From: Caprella mutica | Lineage: Eukaryota > Arthropoda > Malacostraca > Amphipoda > Caprellidae | Direction of reading: 5' to 3' | DNA length: 64,000 nucleotides | Assembly (NCBI GenBank): GCA_947561585.1 | Contig: CANNZV010000252.1 | Location: forward strand, 248,001-312,000 | Shown here: one piece after another, positions 50,901 through 62,079 of the stretch | Layout: every line of letters starts with the position of its first letter | Numbering within the stretch: position 1 is the stretch's first letter | Position numbers and translations under genes: made by a program | The notes under the pieces: generated by a model | What the model was told of the DNA's origin: nothing | The model's database searches: none | What the model saw: only the letters and a program-made list of their open reading frames with translations

Positions 50901-53900
50901 CTCTATCCTAATGCTGTCTGTGGTGAATGGAAGAGTTGGACCATGTTGTATATTTTAGCACTAACTACTTGCAGTTTTAGAGGATAGCGCTAGAGTTATG
51001 CTCTTCAACTGGTAGTTCTTATATTTTGTGTTAGGTAGACTCGTAAGCTTTCTTTACTATCACCTCTTCATTTTCCTCTTAGATTTTGTGTTAGGTGGAC
51101 TCGTAGGCTTCATTTACTATCACCTCTTCATTTTCCTCTTCCATCCGTGAGTGCAGCTACCGGCGCTTGTGTCCCTTTTTGTCACATTCCTTTGGTAAGT
51201 GACTGTATTCACGGAGTAGCTTTTCTGCATCCATGATTACTGTCAATGACGGTGGTAGGTGACTTTGTTCATGGAGCCACTTTCTTGTTTCTGTAAAGTC
51301 AGTATTAAACTCCCTGCATTAGCTCTATTATGATTAATGCATCAATTTAGAAAATGAAATATATTCCCTTTTAAGTAACTAGCTAGTGAAAATGTTTATT
51401 TACATCAATAATCACTTGTTAATTACTCATCACTAAAATAAATAAAATATGATTGATAACCTTAAAATTTAAAATTATTTTTTCATTCAGTTGTAATCTT
51501 GCCTGATTGTCCAATTTTTGTTGATGCTAGAAAAAGTTTTTGATTCCTTTATAGTTAACAATTCAACAATCCTTTCATTATTCCTTTTTTTTTCAACATT
51601 AGCTATTCCAATTTTGAAATTTAACAACCATTCATATCTTCTTTCCCTTGCTCTTTACCAACCATTCATATACTTTCTTAATTAATTAATCATATAGCTA
51701 CTTCTTTCCTCATCTCTTCAGGTAAGAAAGCTCCTCCGGTGGTTCCTGAAAAGAAACTTTCAACTGCTTCCTCCACTGAAAACTCTACTGACAGTGACAA
51801 CACTGAGAAAAGTGAAAATGAATCCGACAAAGAAATCTCCAGCAAAACTCTCAAAGCCAAACAATCTAAAACTGTTGCCCCCAAATGCAAAGCCCCACCT
51901 GGTAGACCCCCAGTTACCAAACCCAAAACACCAGCAGTTAAGCCTTCCTCAACACTCAAATCTGCTCGCCCTGTTCCTGTCAGCAGGGGACCAAGCAGCA
52001 AATTCATGAACAGAGTGAGGCCTGTTTCACCTGGCACGAGACAGAGGGAGAAACTAATCAGCAGGTCATCTGAATCTTCAACCAACACAACCACAGACAC
52101 CTCAGCTAGTGACAGTGACTCATCCTCTACTGCATCTTCTGCAGTCTCCTCAGGAAACAAAGGCACTCCCACCAGCAGAGATGGAAGGCGCAAATCTTCC
52201 GACAGTGCTGGCAGCAGACGTAACAGCATCTCAATAAAACAGGAGCAGCCGACTTCAGAGTCTGAGGAGAGTGATAAGGAATCACAGGATAAGAACAGTC
52301 AAAGGAAGCACATTACAAGATCTGCCAGCGTCAAGAATCCTTCAAAGAGTTCCCTCCGTCGCCTGCAGAGTGCTCGTAGTTCTGTTCTTACCTCCAAGAA
52401 AGAACCTCTACCTGGAGAGACGAGGCCTCTGTCCACATCTAACAAGAAACCTCCTGTTGGAGGGAGACTCATGCACGGCAGCAGTCTAGACGACAAGTCT
52501 CTTCTCTCTGATTTGACTCCTCCCCCTCCAATTGAAAACAGAAACTGTCCTGTCGATGGTTGTAACTCTTTGGGACACTTAGGGGGCTCCCATGCCCGCC
52601 ATTTCACTGTCGAAGCCTGTCCCATATTCCACAACACGACACCTGAGAGGTGTAAGATTGACAGGGACACATGGTCAGGAATGGTCATGGAAGGGGTTCG
52701 GGCACAGGAGCTCATGGCTAGAAAATCCCCCAGAGCTTCTGCCACATCAGAGCAAAGGAATTATTGCAACAAGATTAGAGAGGAGCGGGAGAACATGAGT
52801 GAGGTGTTGCCCGGAGAGGAGGAGGAGTTAGCCGACAGTGATCGGCAGCCTTCCCTGACTGGTCACACACCTCAGTGGGATTTGAGTTTATTCTTAAGAG
52901 CACAACAGAAAGCAAGCATAAAGATAGAGGATGACCTTAGGGGCATGCCTGACACAAGGGGGATAAGGTACCTGGAAATGGGCCACTACGAGATGGAGGC
53001 TTGGTACGCTTCACAATATCCTGACCAGTATAACCACCAGCCCAAAATCTACGTCTGTGAATTCTGTCTGAAATACATGAAGAGCAAAACAATTCTTTGG
53101 AGACACATGGCAAAGTGTGTTTGGAGACATCCACCAGGTGACGAGATATACAGAAAAGACAAATTGTCCTTTTGGGAAGTGGATGGAAAGAAGTATAAGA
53201 CGTACTGCCAAAATCTCTGTCTTCTTGCTATGCTCTTCCTTGATCACAAGACTCTTTATTTCGATGTGGAGCCTTTTCTCTTCTACATTATGACTGTGGG
53301 AGACCACGAAGGTTGTCACATCATTGGATACTTTAGCAAAGAGAAAAACAGTTTCCTGAACTACAACGTGTCGTGCATCATGACTTTGCCGCCGTACCAA
53401 CGCAAAGGGTACGGCAGACTGCTCATAGACTTCAGTTACCTCCTAACGAGGGAAGAGGGAAAGATCGGCTCTCCTGAGAAGCCATTGAGTGACTTGGGTC
53501 TCATCTCCTATCGCTCTTATTGGAAAGATTTGCTCCTCAAATACCTTGTCAATAATAAAGACAGGGGCATTTGCATCAAAGGTAAGAATTTCACCTGGAA
53601 ACTTCGCATCAAAACATTTTATCAATGATTTAATTCTAATTCATTTTCTTTGCTAGATATGAGCAATGAGACGGCAGTGAGTTCTTACGACATTGTCAGT
53701 ACATTTCAGTACATGGGTATGATGAAGTACTGGAAAGGGAAGCATATTCTGCTCAAAAGACAGGTAACGTTAAATACAGGCATCTTCTTTAATGAATATA
53801 TAAACTACTTTATGTTTTATTTGCAAGAAGGCTTTCATGACTCTAAAAAAGCTATTTTTCAGAAGAGGCATTTTGGTACTTGTAATTTACGTACATCTAT

Positions 53901-54584
53901 GCGGTTTCTTTTTCAGGATTTATTGGAAGAGTACCAAGAGAGAAGAAAGAAGAGGAAGGCTGAGCACAGGGAAATTGATGCCAGGTTAGTGAAAGGAAAG
54001 ATATATTTCGATAAGAAATTAAATAAGCTCTCGATTTCTATCCTAAACGGGAAATCTTTCAGATTTTTTTTTGTATGTAAGAGGCAAGTGTACGAAAATG
54101 GTTTCATTATTCAGTTTGTAGGGTAAATAATGCAGCAGTTCTCTTAAGTTGTATATTTGTGATTTGTTTTGAGGAAAAGGCTCTGAATAAAAAAAATAAC
54201 TAACTAACAATGCTACTTATGATAGGTAGGATTTTTATTATATGACCGAAGAACTGACTGATTATTCATAACTTACCCCTTGTAAGTATTTTACGCTATT
54301 GTTGTGTGCATGAATTTGTTACACTAGCATGGCAGGTGACACTGACTGCTATTAGTCTATAGTTCAGTTAGTTCCTCAGCAGTTATTTGTAATGCAATAC
54401 TTTTTCCTTATTATTATGTTCTGTTCATTCTATTTTCAGATATCTCAATTGGAGGCCTTACGTCGCCCCAGCCGAAGAAACAAACAACAACAGAAATAAC
54501 AACAACAACAAATCTGGCAGCAACGGGGGCGGTGGTGGTGGTGGTAGAGTTGAAAATCCTGCCAAAGTCTCTGCTAATCGATAA
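47977..54584 (+). CDS. KAT7/HBO1 (chameau)-type MYST histone acetyltransferase, 5' end missing
   Basis: Eight exons join in phase: 47977-48119, 48813-48935, 49891-50051, 50760-50873, 51722-53581, 53657-53763, 53917-53984 and 54440-54584 (stop TAA at 54582-54584), giving 906 residues. Numbering starts at the first exon seen. Residues 1-450 are low-complexity, rich in Ser, Lys and Thr. A KAT7-type C2HC finger uses C456, C461, H474 and C480. The MYST finger uses C626, C629, H642 and C646. The catalytic domain follows, with K720 (the auto-acetylated lysine position), C732, acetyl-CoA loop QRKGYG (740-745) and E766. In the family the enzyme works with JADE or BRPF, ING and MEAF6 subunits and acetylates H3K14 and H4K5/K8/K12. 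The C2HC finger directly before MYST and [19 protein letters not shown] favour KAT7 over KAT5, KAT6 or KAT8. The C-terminal Asn/Gly tail looks lineage-specific. The initiator exon lies upstream and was not identified; an in-frame ATG at 47941 runs through the probable acceptor. Confidence 0.93.
49530..49812. mobile_element. hAT-like MITE in a KAT7 intron
   Basis: The element begins CAGTGGTTCTTGAAG and ends CGTTAAGAACCACTG, the CAGTGGTTCT-type terminus common in hAT transposons. The eight bases on each side (GATTAGAT and AGTTAGAC) share the core TTAGA, fitting a diverged 8-bp target duplication. It is 283 bp with no transposase. Confidence 0.75.
50087..50189. mobile_element. Short MITE GGTAAATTCCTAGTTC in a KAT7 intron
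   Basis: GGTAAATTCCTAGTTCGTGTC pairs with GACGTGAACTAGGAATTTACC. A further internal copy of TTCCTAGTTCATGTCCC lies at about 50145. The ends resemble those of the GGGTAAGTTCCTAATTATC family, so it may be a related subfamily. Confidence 0.75.
50895..51310. repeat. Dispersed repeat, copy 1
   Basis: The stretch from GGGGCTCTATCCTAATG through GCAGTTTTAGAGGATAGCGC and two tandem copies of AGATTTTGTGTTAGGTGGACTC plus CACCTCTTCATTTTCC recurs at 60400-60730. The later piece GGTAGGTGACTTTGTTCATG at about 51253 resembles 63890-63940. The tandem internal unit is about 70 bp. No protein is recognisable in it. It sits in the KAT7 intron before the large exon. Confidence 0.7.
51722..53581 (+). CDS. Large KAT7 exon: linker, C2HC finger and most of the MYST domain
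   Basis: This 1860-nt exon opens after CTCTTCAG and ends at AAAG|GTAAGA. It encodes residues 181-800 of the visible protein: a long Ser/Lys/Pro linker, the first zinc finger (about 452-484), the MYST finger (626-646) and the acetyl-CoA fold through [18 protein letters not shown]. It has no internal stop and its GC content is clearly above its flanks. A minus-strand open frame at 51690-52229 is an antisense shadow. Confidence 0.95.
54226..54284. mobile_element. Single arm of the GGGTAAGTTC MITE family
   Basis: TATTATATGACCGAAGAACTGAC followed by ATTATTCATAACTTACCCC is a reversed solo arm. It lies in the last KAT7 intron. Confidence 0.55.
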
Positions 54585-55264
54585 ATAGGGTTACTTGGGG
54601 TACTTTAGCATGCAGCGATTGTTGTGATCATCACCCAGTGATTATTGATTATTATCTCTCTTATATCGAGTAATAGTAACCCAGCGATACAATGCTATTC
54701 CTATTCCTATGTGTCTGTTTTGCAAGAAGAGATTATCGCTGAGCACAATTTCAATGTATTTTCATAATGTTGCTGGGCGATGATCGCAACAATCGCTGCA
54801 TCAAAACGTACCTCTATGTTACACCTGCTGAATAGTGTTAACATCTTCGGATGAGAAGATCCTTTGCGTTATTTAAGCGCTACGTTACTTATTTCTGGTT
54901 AGTGGCAATATCTGGTAGATTAGGTAAACCTGTTAATGGCAAGTTGAGCAATCTAACAGCAGATGGAAAACAACAACAGAATGTGAAATGTCTGCTGCAA
55001 ACACGTATTATAATTGTTCATTCATTTCAGATTTCACTCCAGAATTATATTACATAAAAACGCGAGATGTGTACTTTGTTCATATAAGATAAAGTAACTA
55101 GGGTAAAGTTACCTAGTTTAACCCTAGCTAACTAGGCTAAAGTAACAGTTGCCAGATGTGAATTAAATACAGGATGATGATTTCAATATGTTATTATCAA
55201 CAAAACTCATCAAGATTTTAAATTATATTCGATTGTGTAGAGAACAATATAAAAGTGTATAAAT

Positions 55265-55420
55265 TAGGGCATGTTCTTAATCATTGGTCAGTACTTTATC
55301 TTCGGTCATATAAGAAAAAAACAATATAAAAAAAGACTCTGTAATAATAACAACTTTCATATTGTTTTTTCTTATATGTCCGAAGATGTAGTACTGACCG
55401 ATAATTCGGAACTTACCCTA
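55265..55420. mobile_element. Complete GGGTAAGTTC-type MITE
   Basis: TAGGGCATGTTCTTAATCATTGG on the left pairs with CCGATAATTCGGAACTTACCC on the right, and CATATAAGAAAAAAACAATAT pairs with ATATTGTTTTTTCTTATATG. TA dinucleotides flank it. If transcribed with KAT7 it would put a strong hairpin in the 3' UTR. Confidence 0.8.
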
Positions 55421-55956
55421 TACTTTTATTCTCATATTTTGATGTTCTTTCAAATAATAGCTATTGACATTTCCATCCTGTATAAAATTCTCATCTGTTG
55501 TATAACACAAGTGTAGTTCTGTATCGTTATTTAAAGGGTTGACTAATCGCAAATTCATTTTGATAGAAGTTATAACTTGTTCACTTTGTCATATGTTGTA
55601 CATATGTAATTAAACTACTTTGAACTCTCAGTTCGAATGTAAATAATTCTTTAATTAGTAATATGAATGATGAAGTTACATGAACTACACAAATGTGAAC
55701 GAGTTAGAATTTTATACTGTAAAATAGTTCATGAAAAATGTTTATGTTTTTGTCTCTACATCTAAATATCGTTCGTAAAATGTTATCACAAGCCAGTGGT
55801 AACTTTTCCATATCTGAAATATAGTAACTAAATCATTATCTGTTATTATTGTATTGGTATCTAATGTTTATTGTCCTCTACTATAAAGTCCTTTCTTCGC
55901 AATTTCTTATTTAAATAACTTAACTCTGTTTATTTTTATTTCATCTTGCGGTACAA

Positions 55957-56468
55957 CTCCTCTATAGTGAAATCCTATATAGTGAATGTAATTTTTAATA
56001 AGGAAAATGGTTTGTGTAGTTGTCATAAAATCCATCTGTTTTCTATGCATCTCTTAACACCTTTATAGTGAAGTAAGCTCTATAGTGACCTAGTTGTAGT
56101 TCATTATAGAGGACTTCTACCAGCACAACTCCTTTACAGTGAAATAAGCTCTATAGTGACCTAGTTGTAGTTCATTATAGAGGACTTCTACCAGCACAAC
56201 TCCTTTATAGTGAAGTAAGCTCTATAGTGACCTAGTTGTAGTTCATTATAGAGGACTTCTACCAGCACAACTCCTTTATAGTGAAATAAGCTCTATAGTG
56301 ACCTAGTTGTAGTTCATTATAGAGGACTTCTACCAGCACAACTCCTTTATAGTGAAATAAGCTCTATAGTGACCTAGTTGTAGTTCATTATAGAGGACTT
56401 CTACCAGCACAACTCGTTTACAATAAAATAAGCTCTATAGTGACCTAGTTGCATTATAGAGGACTTCT
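55957..56468. repeat. 71-bp array built from a CTATAGTGAA-type element
   Basis: The unit (AGCACAACTCCTTTATAGTG, AAATAAGCTCTATAGTGACC, TAGTTGTAGTTCATTATAGA, GGACTTCTACC) repeats about five times plus partial ends. Each unit holds CTATAGTGA and its near complement TCATTATAGAG, so each unit can fold. The motif matches the ends of the MITE at 11068-11250. Confidence 0.92.
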
Positions 56469-56693
56469 GTAACATTCCCCTCACTTCTGTCGAAATTGTT
56501 ACTAATAATTACTGTACTAAATACTAATGAGTGTTTCCCGAGCTCCTTTAGTACAAAATCAGGATTATTCTCAACTAATTTTAATGTTCAGTAGATATTT
56601 TATATTGAATGGCTATTTAAAGTACCTAATGCTGCTAATTGTAAATATTAAATCAATGTTATTGTTGATTTGCTCTTTGTTGCAATTGGTGTG

Positions 56694-56699
56694 AATAAA
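56694..56699 (+). terminator. Candidate KAT7 poly(A) signal AATAAA
   Basis: A canonical AATAAA in TGTGAATAAAGTTG, followed within 30 bp by TTGTTTGGT-type GT-rich sequence. Chosen for its downstream GT-rich context. Not unique in this AT-rich region. Confidence 0.45.
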
Positions 56700-57335
56700 G
56701 TTGTTTGGTATTTGATGAAGAACATTTTATTTAAGATATTCTTGTTTGGGCTCCAGGTACTAGATTTACACATCAAAAGAAGTTAATATTTTGTTCAATA
56801 ATTGGGATGTTATCTTTGGTTGCAGTTAATTTGCTTCAAATATTAATGAGTGTTACTTTTGATTATTATCAATTTATCAGTAAAAGATTTTAGCATTCGA
56901 TGGAATGTTCTCAACAATTAAACATTAGTTTGTTTGTAAAAGATGTATATGTTGTTGTTGTTGAAATGGACAGTTTCGTGTTTCAGTAATTGATTTTCAT
57001 TCAAAATAGGATTTAATTTTTAATAACAATTTTTGTAATGTTTGAAATAATACGAAGCGTTGTTATATTGATCTCCAACTAATTTCTTGGCTCGACTTCT
57101 GCTTCTCTTGCATTTATCTAACCAGTGTCCTGACAATTCGTCACGGGCAATTTTCTATATATTTTTTTTCTTAATTCGTATTTATATTAATCCAACACCA
57201 CAATGTTTTACTAATTTTTAAACACTTCAAATTACATCCAGAGATTTTGAGTTGGTTTTATAGGAGTTTTTTAGGTTTGTACAAATTACTCGTATTGATG
57301 ATGCCAAGCATTGATATCATATTATTAAATACAAT

Positions 57336-57404
57336 GAAACTCCTGAGTTATGAAGCATTGGTTCCTTCATAACTCAAGCCACTTCATATCTCAGGAGTTT
57401 TTCT
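57336..57404. other. Hairpin with ACTCCTGAGTTATGAAG arms
   Basis: ACTCCTGAGTTATGAAGCATTG, TTCATAACTCAAG and CATATCTCAGGAGT form nested inverted repeats. The same CTGAGTTATGAAGTATTGGTTC sequence recurs at 62839-62875, just before the 18-bp array at 63005-63200 whose unit contains CATAACTCAGG. Confidence 0.65.
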
Positions 57405-57412
57405 CTGAGGTC

Positions 57413-57555
57413 CTCTTCACACTTGCGTTAGAAAAATTCTGCAATTTTTCTAACGCAAGTGTGAAGAGCTCCGTTAAAATCAATTGCAGCTAAACTTTTT
57501 GCCATGAGCCTTTTTTCTAACGCGGCGTTGAGAAACGCAAGTGTGAAGGGGCTTA
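57413..57555. mobile_element. MITE with CTTCACACTTGCGTT ends
   Basis: 57413-57468 is a 26-bp perfect inverted pair (CTCTTCACACTTGCGTTAGA and its complement) around a 4-bp loop. A further reversed copy ends GAAACGCAAGTGTGAAGGGGC near 57553. The ends resemble those of the nested core at 401-604. Confidence 0.7.
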
Positions 57556-57973
57556 ATTGTTTTAATTTATTTAAAATGTTTAATAATTTATTTAAAAATG
57601 TGGAATAATTAATTTCAAAATAATGGAAGATTACTTATTCATTAAAAAATCCTATGCATTGTAGATACCAAGTTTTGAAAATAATGTATCATTTATTAAA
57701 TTTGAAGAAATGGAAAAATGGCGAATACCCTGGCGAAATGAAATAGGAAACAAATTAATAATATGAAATATGACTATGAATTGTCCTAGCATCCATTTAT
57801 TTAAATGGTAAGTTTACCATTTTCAACTCCATGCTCCTCCAATCCTTTATTACCTACCAAGGAACAAAGGAACTCTGTTGCTATACGGAAATAAACCTAA
57901 AGCCTCTTGTACGTACAAACGTATCTCTGTACACCCGCTTTAATATACGTACCTTATATTTAAGTATAACTGT

Positions 57974-58139
57974 TCAGGGCTGTGACAATATGCTTTAAAT
58001 ATCATGAATCCCTAGAATATTAAAAATGAAATAAAATGGTATTGAATACTAAATTCGAAATGGTATCGAATACTATATACCGCTGGTGTAGAACCATTCA
58101 GTACTCTTTAATTCTCTTAAAGCATATTGTCACAGCCCT
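57974..58139. mobile_element. MITE AGGGCTGTGACAATATGC
   Basis: AGGGCTGTGACAATATGCTTTAA pairs perfectly with TTAAAGCATATTGTCACAGCCCT, with about 120 bp between that includes direct copies of AAATGGTAT(T/C)GAATACTA. It is a short element without coding capacity. Confidence 0.8.
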
Positions 58140-59660
58140 TTTTGTGATTATATAATTGAGGTGTGGGGTACAGTTACAAGGGAAAATTCGAATATTATTT
58201 AAAAGAAAGAATGCAAAAATACAATCAGTTTAGATAGATAAAAATTAACTAGTTAAAAGTTCTGTTCACATATATGAAATATACATTGTTTATCAACACC
58301 TCCTACATCAGCTTTTCAATTTAAAGCGAAGAAAAAATTAATTAGATATGTAAACGATGTAGATAGGGAAAAATAAAATTTATTTTTATACATTTGATAA
58401 ATAAGAGGGTTGGTGCCGAAAGGAGTTATTAATTAGGATTATTATAACCTCTTTTAGTATTAAAATTACAGGGTGGATTACATTATATCGATTTGTTTCA
58501 AAGGTAGGTTGGTAAGGTATAGTATTGTTCACCATCAAATTCAGACTCGTTTAAGACATCAATAAACAGTCTCCATAATTGATAGGGAAAATTGAGTAAT
58601 TCATTCATATATTAATTTTATAGAGGAATGATGTAATTTACATATCGCAACGTTCCCACCTTTTATTATTTGAATAGGATTATTCTCAAATGATAGGTAG
58701 GTATACGGTACTATATCAGCTGATGCTGCAACGCGTTTTAAATTATTAATACGGCTCATGACATTTACACTCAATTGAAATAAAAAAAATCGGTATCTAA
58801 TATGCAGAATAACATGGGTAATCATATTTTTTATTCAGAGAAGTGTGTCTGATATACACTTGAGAAAGACAATCATATTCATGAATTTAGGCGCCAAACA
58901 CCCTAGAACAATTTTTTTTCATTTTTGTTTTAGAAGTCATAGACTTATGGATGTTGTGCATGCGCGTGTCGATTGTTGGAATTATTAATGAGCTACATCA
59001 ATGGATTCCCTGGTGAGTTGTTTTACCTACATTGTTTGTAAAATTGTTAATAAATCATCTAGGTAGTTAATTATAAATTAAAAAAATATTAAAGAACTGT
59101 GAGTAGCTACCTACCTATCTATCTACCAAGCACTCTAGGTACCTACCTAACTAAACCGATTTGCACTTTGGTTTCTGTCTTTGTTGATAGTATTATAAGA
59201 TATATTTACTAGATGATTTTTTTTTCCATTTAAATAGTATAGGCTATATAGTTATTTATGCTTTGCATTATAGGCATTAAGTAGGTAGTTGTACCTAAGT
59301 AGGTAGGTACTAGGTATGTTCCTAACTACCTATCTAGGTAATGTCTACTAATAATTAGGTAGGTACCTTATAAAATTATATTATATATATTCTTAGCAGA
59401 ATACCAGTACAATACCTTTTGTTCAGCCATTATACCCAATGGGTTTAGGAATTTCAGGATTATATTTAAATCCAAGTACGTTACATACCTAGGTACCTAC
59501 TATTACCAATACATAGGTACGTATATATATAATATGCCTACTGATTTAAAACCAATGAATAGTGACCGTTACTGAATACTATTTAGGAAAATTATTCTCA
59601 ATAGTCAATATAATCGAGCTTTCACTAGTCTGAGGTACCTTAGACCTACATAACTACCTA
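58140..59660. other. No gene; AGGTA/TACCT-rich from 59100
   Basis: No exon recognised. From about 59100 to 59960 the DNA is dense in AGGTA and TACCT words, often joined as AGGTACCT palindromes (for example CTAGGTACCTACC), without a fixed repeat length. Confidence 0.5.
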
Positions 59661-59685
59661 ACCTAAGGCCCATTCTAATTTAGTA

Positions 59686-59847
59686 GATAAAACGCTGCGT
59701 TTTTACTGCCCAGTTTACGTCTCTTCAATTAATCACTGTTACATGAATGGAAAAAACGCTAGAATAGACCGCAAATCGGATTTCCATTCATTTAACAGTG
59801 AATAATTGAGAGGCGTAAACTGGGCTGTGAAAACGTGGCGTTTTATC
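59686..59847. mobile_element. Inverted-repeat MITE, about 160 bp
   Basis: GATAAAACGCTGCGTTTTTA and GCCCAGTTTACGTCTCTTCA on the left pair with TGAGAGGCGTAAACTGGGC and AACGTGGCGTTTTATC on the right. ACTGTTACATGAATGGAAA pairs with TTCCATTCATTTAACAGT in the middle. It inserts in the AGGTA-rich tract. Confidence 0.8.
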
Positions 59848-60399
59848 TGCCATTGTAGGTAGTTAGTTAATTAGGTTTTAAGTGTCTAGTCTAGGTACTT
59901 AAGATCTAAGCTAGATACCAAATTAATTTAGGTACTTGCCTTTACAGCGTTTGAATAATAAACAGAGCCATTACCTAAATTCTTTTGAACTTAAAATGAT
60001 ACCCAAACAAAGTTTTCACCTTTGGAAATATTTGAGGTTTCATTTTATCTCTGTAATAGTTAGGTACATTTTTTTTAAAATAGGGTGTGATTAGTAAATT
60101 GCGGCAGGTTTAACTCTACTTTAAGCTGAAAATATTTAATGATCATAACAAAATGGAGCGAGTTCTTCATTTATTACGTAATATTTTTTATCTTGAGAGA
60201 GATACTAAATTCAATTGTTTTAGTAACATATTTATTAGACTGTTTTGACTGGATTTTTTATATGAGCTCCATGATTTGTTCAGTAACTGTCATCACCTTA
60301 GGAAAAAAATAGAATACGAAAATATGATTGTGTATAATGCAGATATTTGTTATCTAAGTTGTATTTACTTATCTAAGTATAGGAGCTTATTTTTATAGC

Positions 60400-60730
60400 T
60401 ACGCCCCAGGGCTCTATCATGAAGTGTCTGTGGTGAATGGAAGAGAAGGAGCCCGAACTGTTGTAATTTATCCCTTGGGCCTCGAATTGTTGTGATTTGG
60501 AATATGTATTGTCTCTTTAAAATTTTTATCATGTTTATAATTTTTTTAACGCTACTTGCAGTTTTAGAGGATAGCGCTAGGGTTATGCTCTTCAATTACG
60601 AGGTCTTAGATTTTGTGTTGGGTAGACTCGTAGGGTTCACGTACTATTATCTCTTCATTTTCCTCTTAGAATTTGTGTTAGGTAGACTCGTAGGGTTCAT
60701 TTACAATCACCTCTTCATTTTCCAGCCACC
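60400..60730. repeat. Dispersed repeat, copy 2
   Basis: This stretch shares GGGCTCTATC, GTCTGTGGTGAATGGAAGAG, GCAGTTTTAGAGGATAGCGC and two tandem units of GTGTTAGGTAGACTCGTAGG with 50895-51310. The spacer between the first two blocks differs. It is a dispersed element or duplicated segment of unknown class. Confidence 0.7.
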
Positions 60731-62079
60731 GATGTTTTTTTTTGTCCCCACTTCAAATTTTTGTCCAGGATTCAAATTTTGATGGAATGAATGATAGTTT
60801 GTCATAAACTTGAATAATTTTGAGCGATTAATCTCAACTAATCCTTTGATTTAACAACTATTTTTGTTCAATGCAATGGGAAGATGTTCGGAATTATAAC
60901 CAGTCTAAAGAATCGATTTGTTCATGACCTACGTCAACACCCAGTTTCCGAGAATTTAAGAGTGTTCTGCTAATGTACCGTCACCTTAATTACACGCTGT
61001 TTATATTACATTTTTTCTGCATCGAAATCCAATGGCTATGACATTGTACTGTGCTGTGCTACTGTGTAAAACTTCACTCCAGACACACGGTACGAGATGT
61101 GGTCTGCTGCAGAGAGCGGTGTGAGGCTATTGAATTTGTCCAGACACCCAGACAGCCATACCTTCTCTCTCTCTCTCTGCATGAACAGATGTCTGTGCAG
61201 TCAGCTGATACACCCCCTGCACCCCCCCACCCCACCTCCCCCTCTCAAGGTGTGCCACGGAAACTTTCCTCTATAATATCCTTTACCGATAGTTTCTAGA
61301 ATTTTAGTGTAAATTTTATAGTTTTTGAATTGGGATTATAATTCGTATAGTTGGAGGATTGCTATTCGGTTCATTTCAATATATCCTTCAATATATTTAA
61401 TTAAAGGATACGCTTTATAATTTCTTGATGCATTACTTTTTAGAAGGTACGATGTCTATTTTTTCGTTCAAATGCGTTTCAGCCCTTGAGACTGAGGTTC
61501 CCTTCAATTTGTAGGCCATTGAACCTACAAATTGAGTTGTGTGCCAAATGTGATACAACTATACCCAAACAATTGGGAGAATCAAGATTTAGTGCTTTTT
61601 TCTTACAACTGTTAATGTTCAATCTAAATTTTTAGATAAGGAAATGATTGATATATTAGTTTGCATAATTCACAAGCGGTAGAATATTATGCATTTGCAT
61701 GGGTCATCAATTAATTAAATAATTGTAACCTGTAGTAGTTATTTTAAAGATTTTAAGCTGAAACTGTGCTGTTGAACATGGCAGATTCATTAGCAAGATG
61801 CAGAATGATTCATTGATGTACCTATACCTTCTTACACCATTTCTAAGCTGCTGATCTATTCAATAAAGATTACCTTGCAAGGTTTCTCTTTTCAGAACAT
61901 TAATTGTAACTATAATTTATTCATGAATGTATATTCAGCTTCTATATTTACAGCTGCTATTAACAAAAAAGAATACCAACAGTTGTTACTCCAAACTTTT
62001 CCTGGTTTGCCCAATCAATATTCTACAGCTGTAATACCTTCTGTAACTACTTGTACCTAAATTGAACATTTTAATAGAC
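60731..62079. other. No confirmed gene; GC-richer patch at 61050-61260
   Basis: The patch holds a CT run and a C-rich frame starting MSVQSADTPPAPPHPTSPSQ (ATG at 61189), followed by CAAG|GTGTGC, which could be a donor. No downstream exon was found in the window, so it is not called as a gene. The rest is AT-rich. Confidence 0.3.

Larger units (their letters stand above)
54585..56720 (+). other. Probable KAT7 3' UTR
   Basis: The region after the stop codon runs without recognisable coding to an AATAAA at 56694-56699 followed by GT-rich DNA. If that signal is used, the UTR is about 2.1 kb and contains the MITE at 55265-55420 and the 71-bp array at 55957-56468. Earlier AT-rich sites could serve instead. 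Confidence 0.45.

Noticed and set aside
51690..52229. Minus-strand ORF of 179 codons
   Set aside because: It is an antisense shadow of the KAT7 linker exon: Ser/Lys codons read backwards give a Leu/Val-rich string with no family resemblance.
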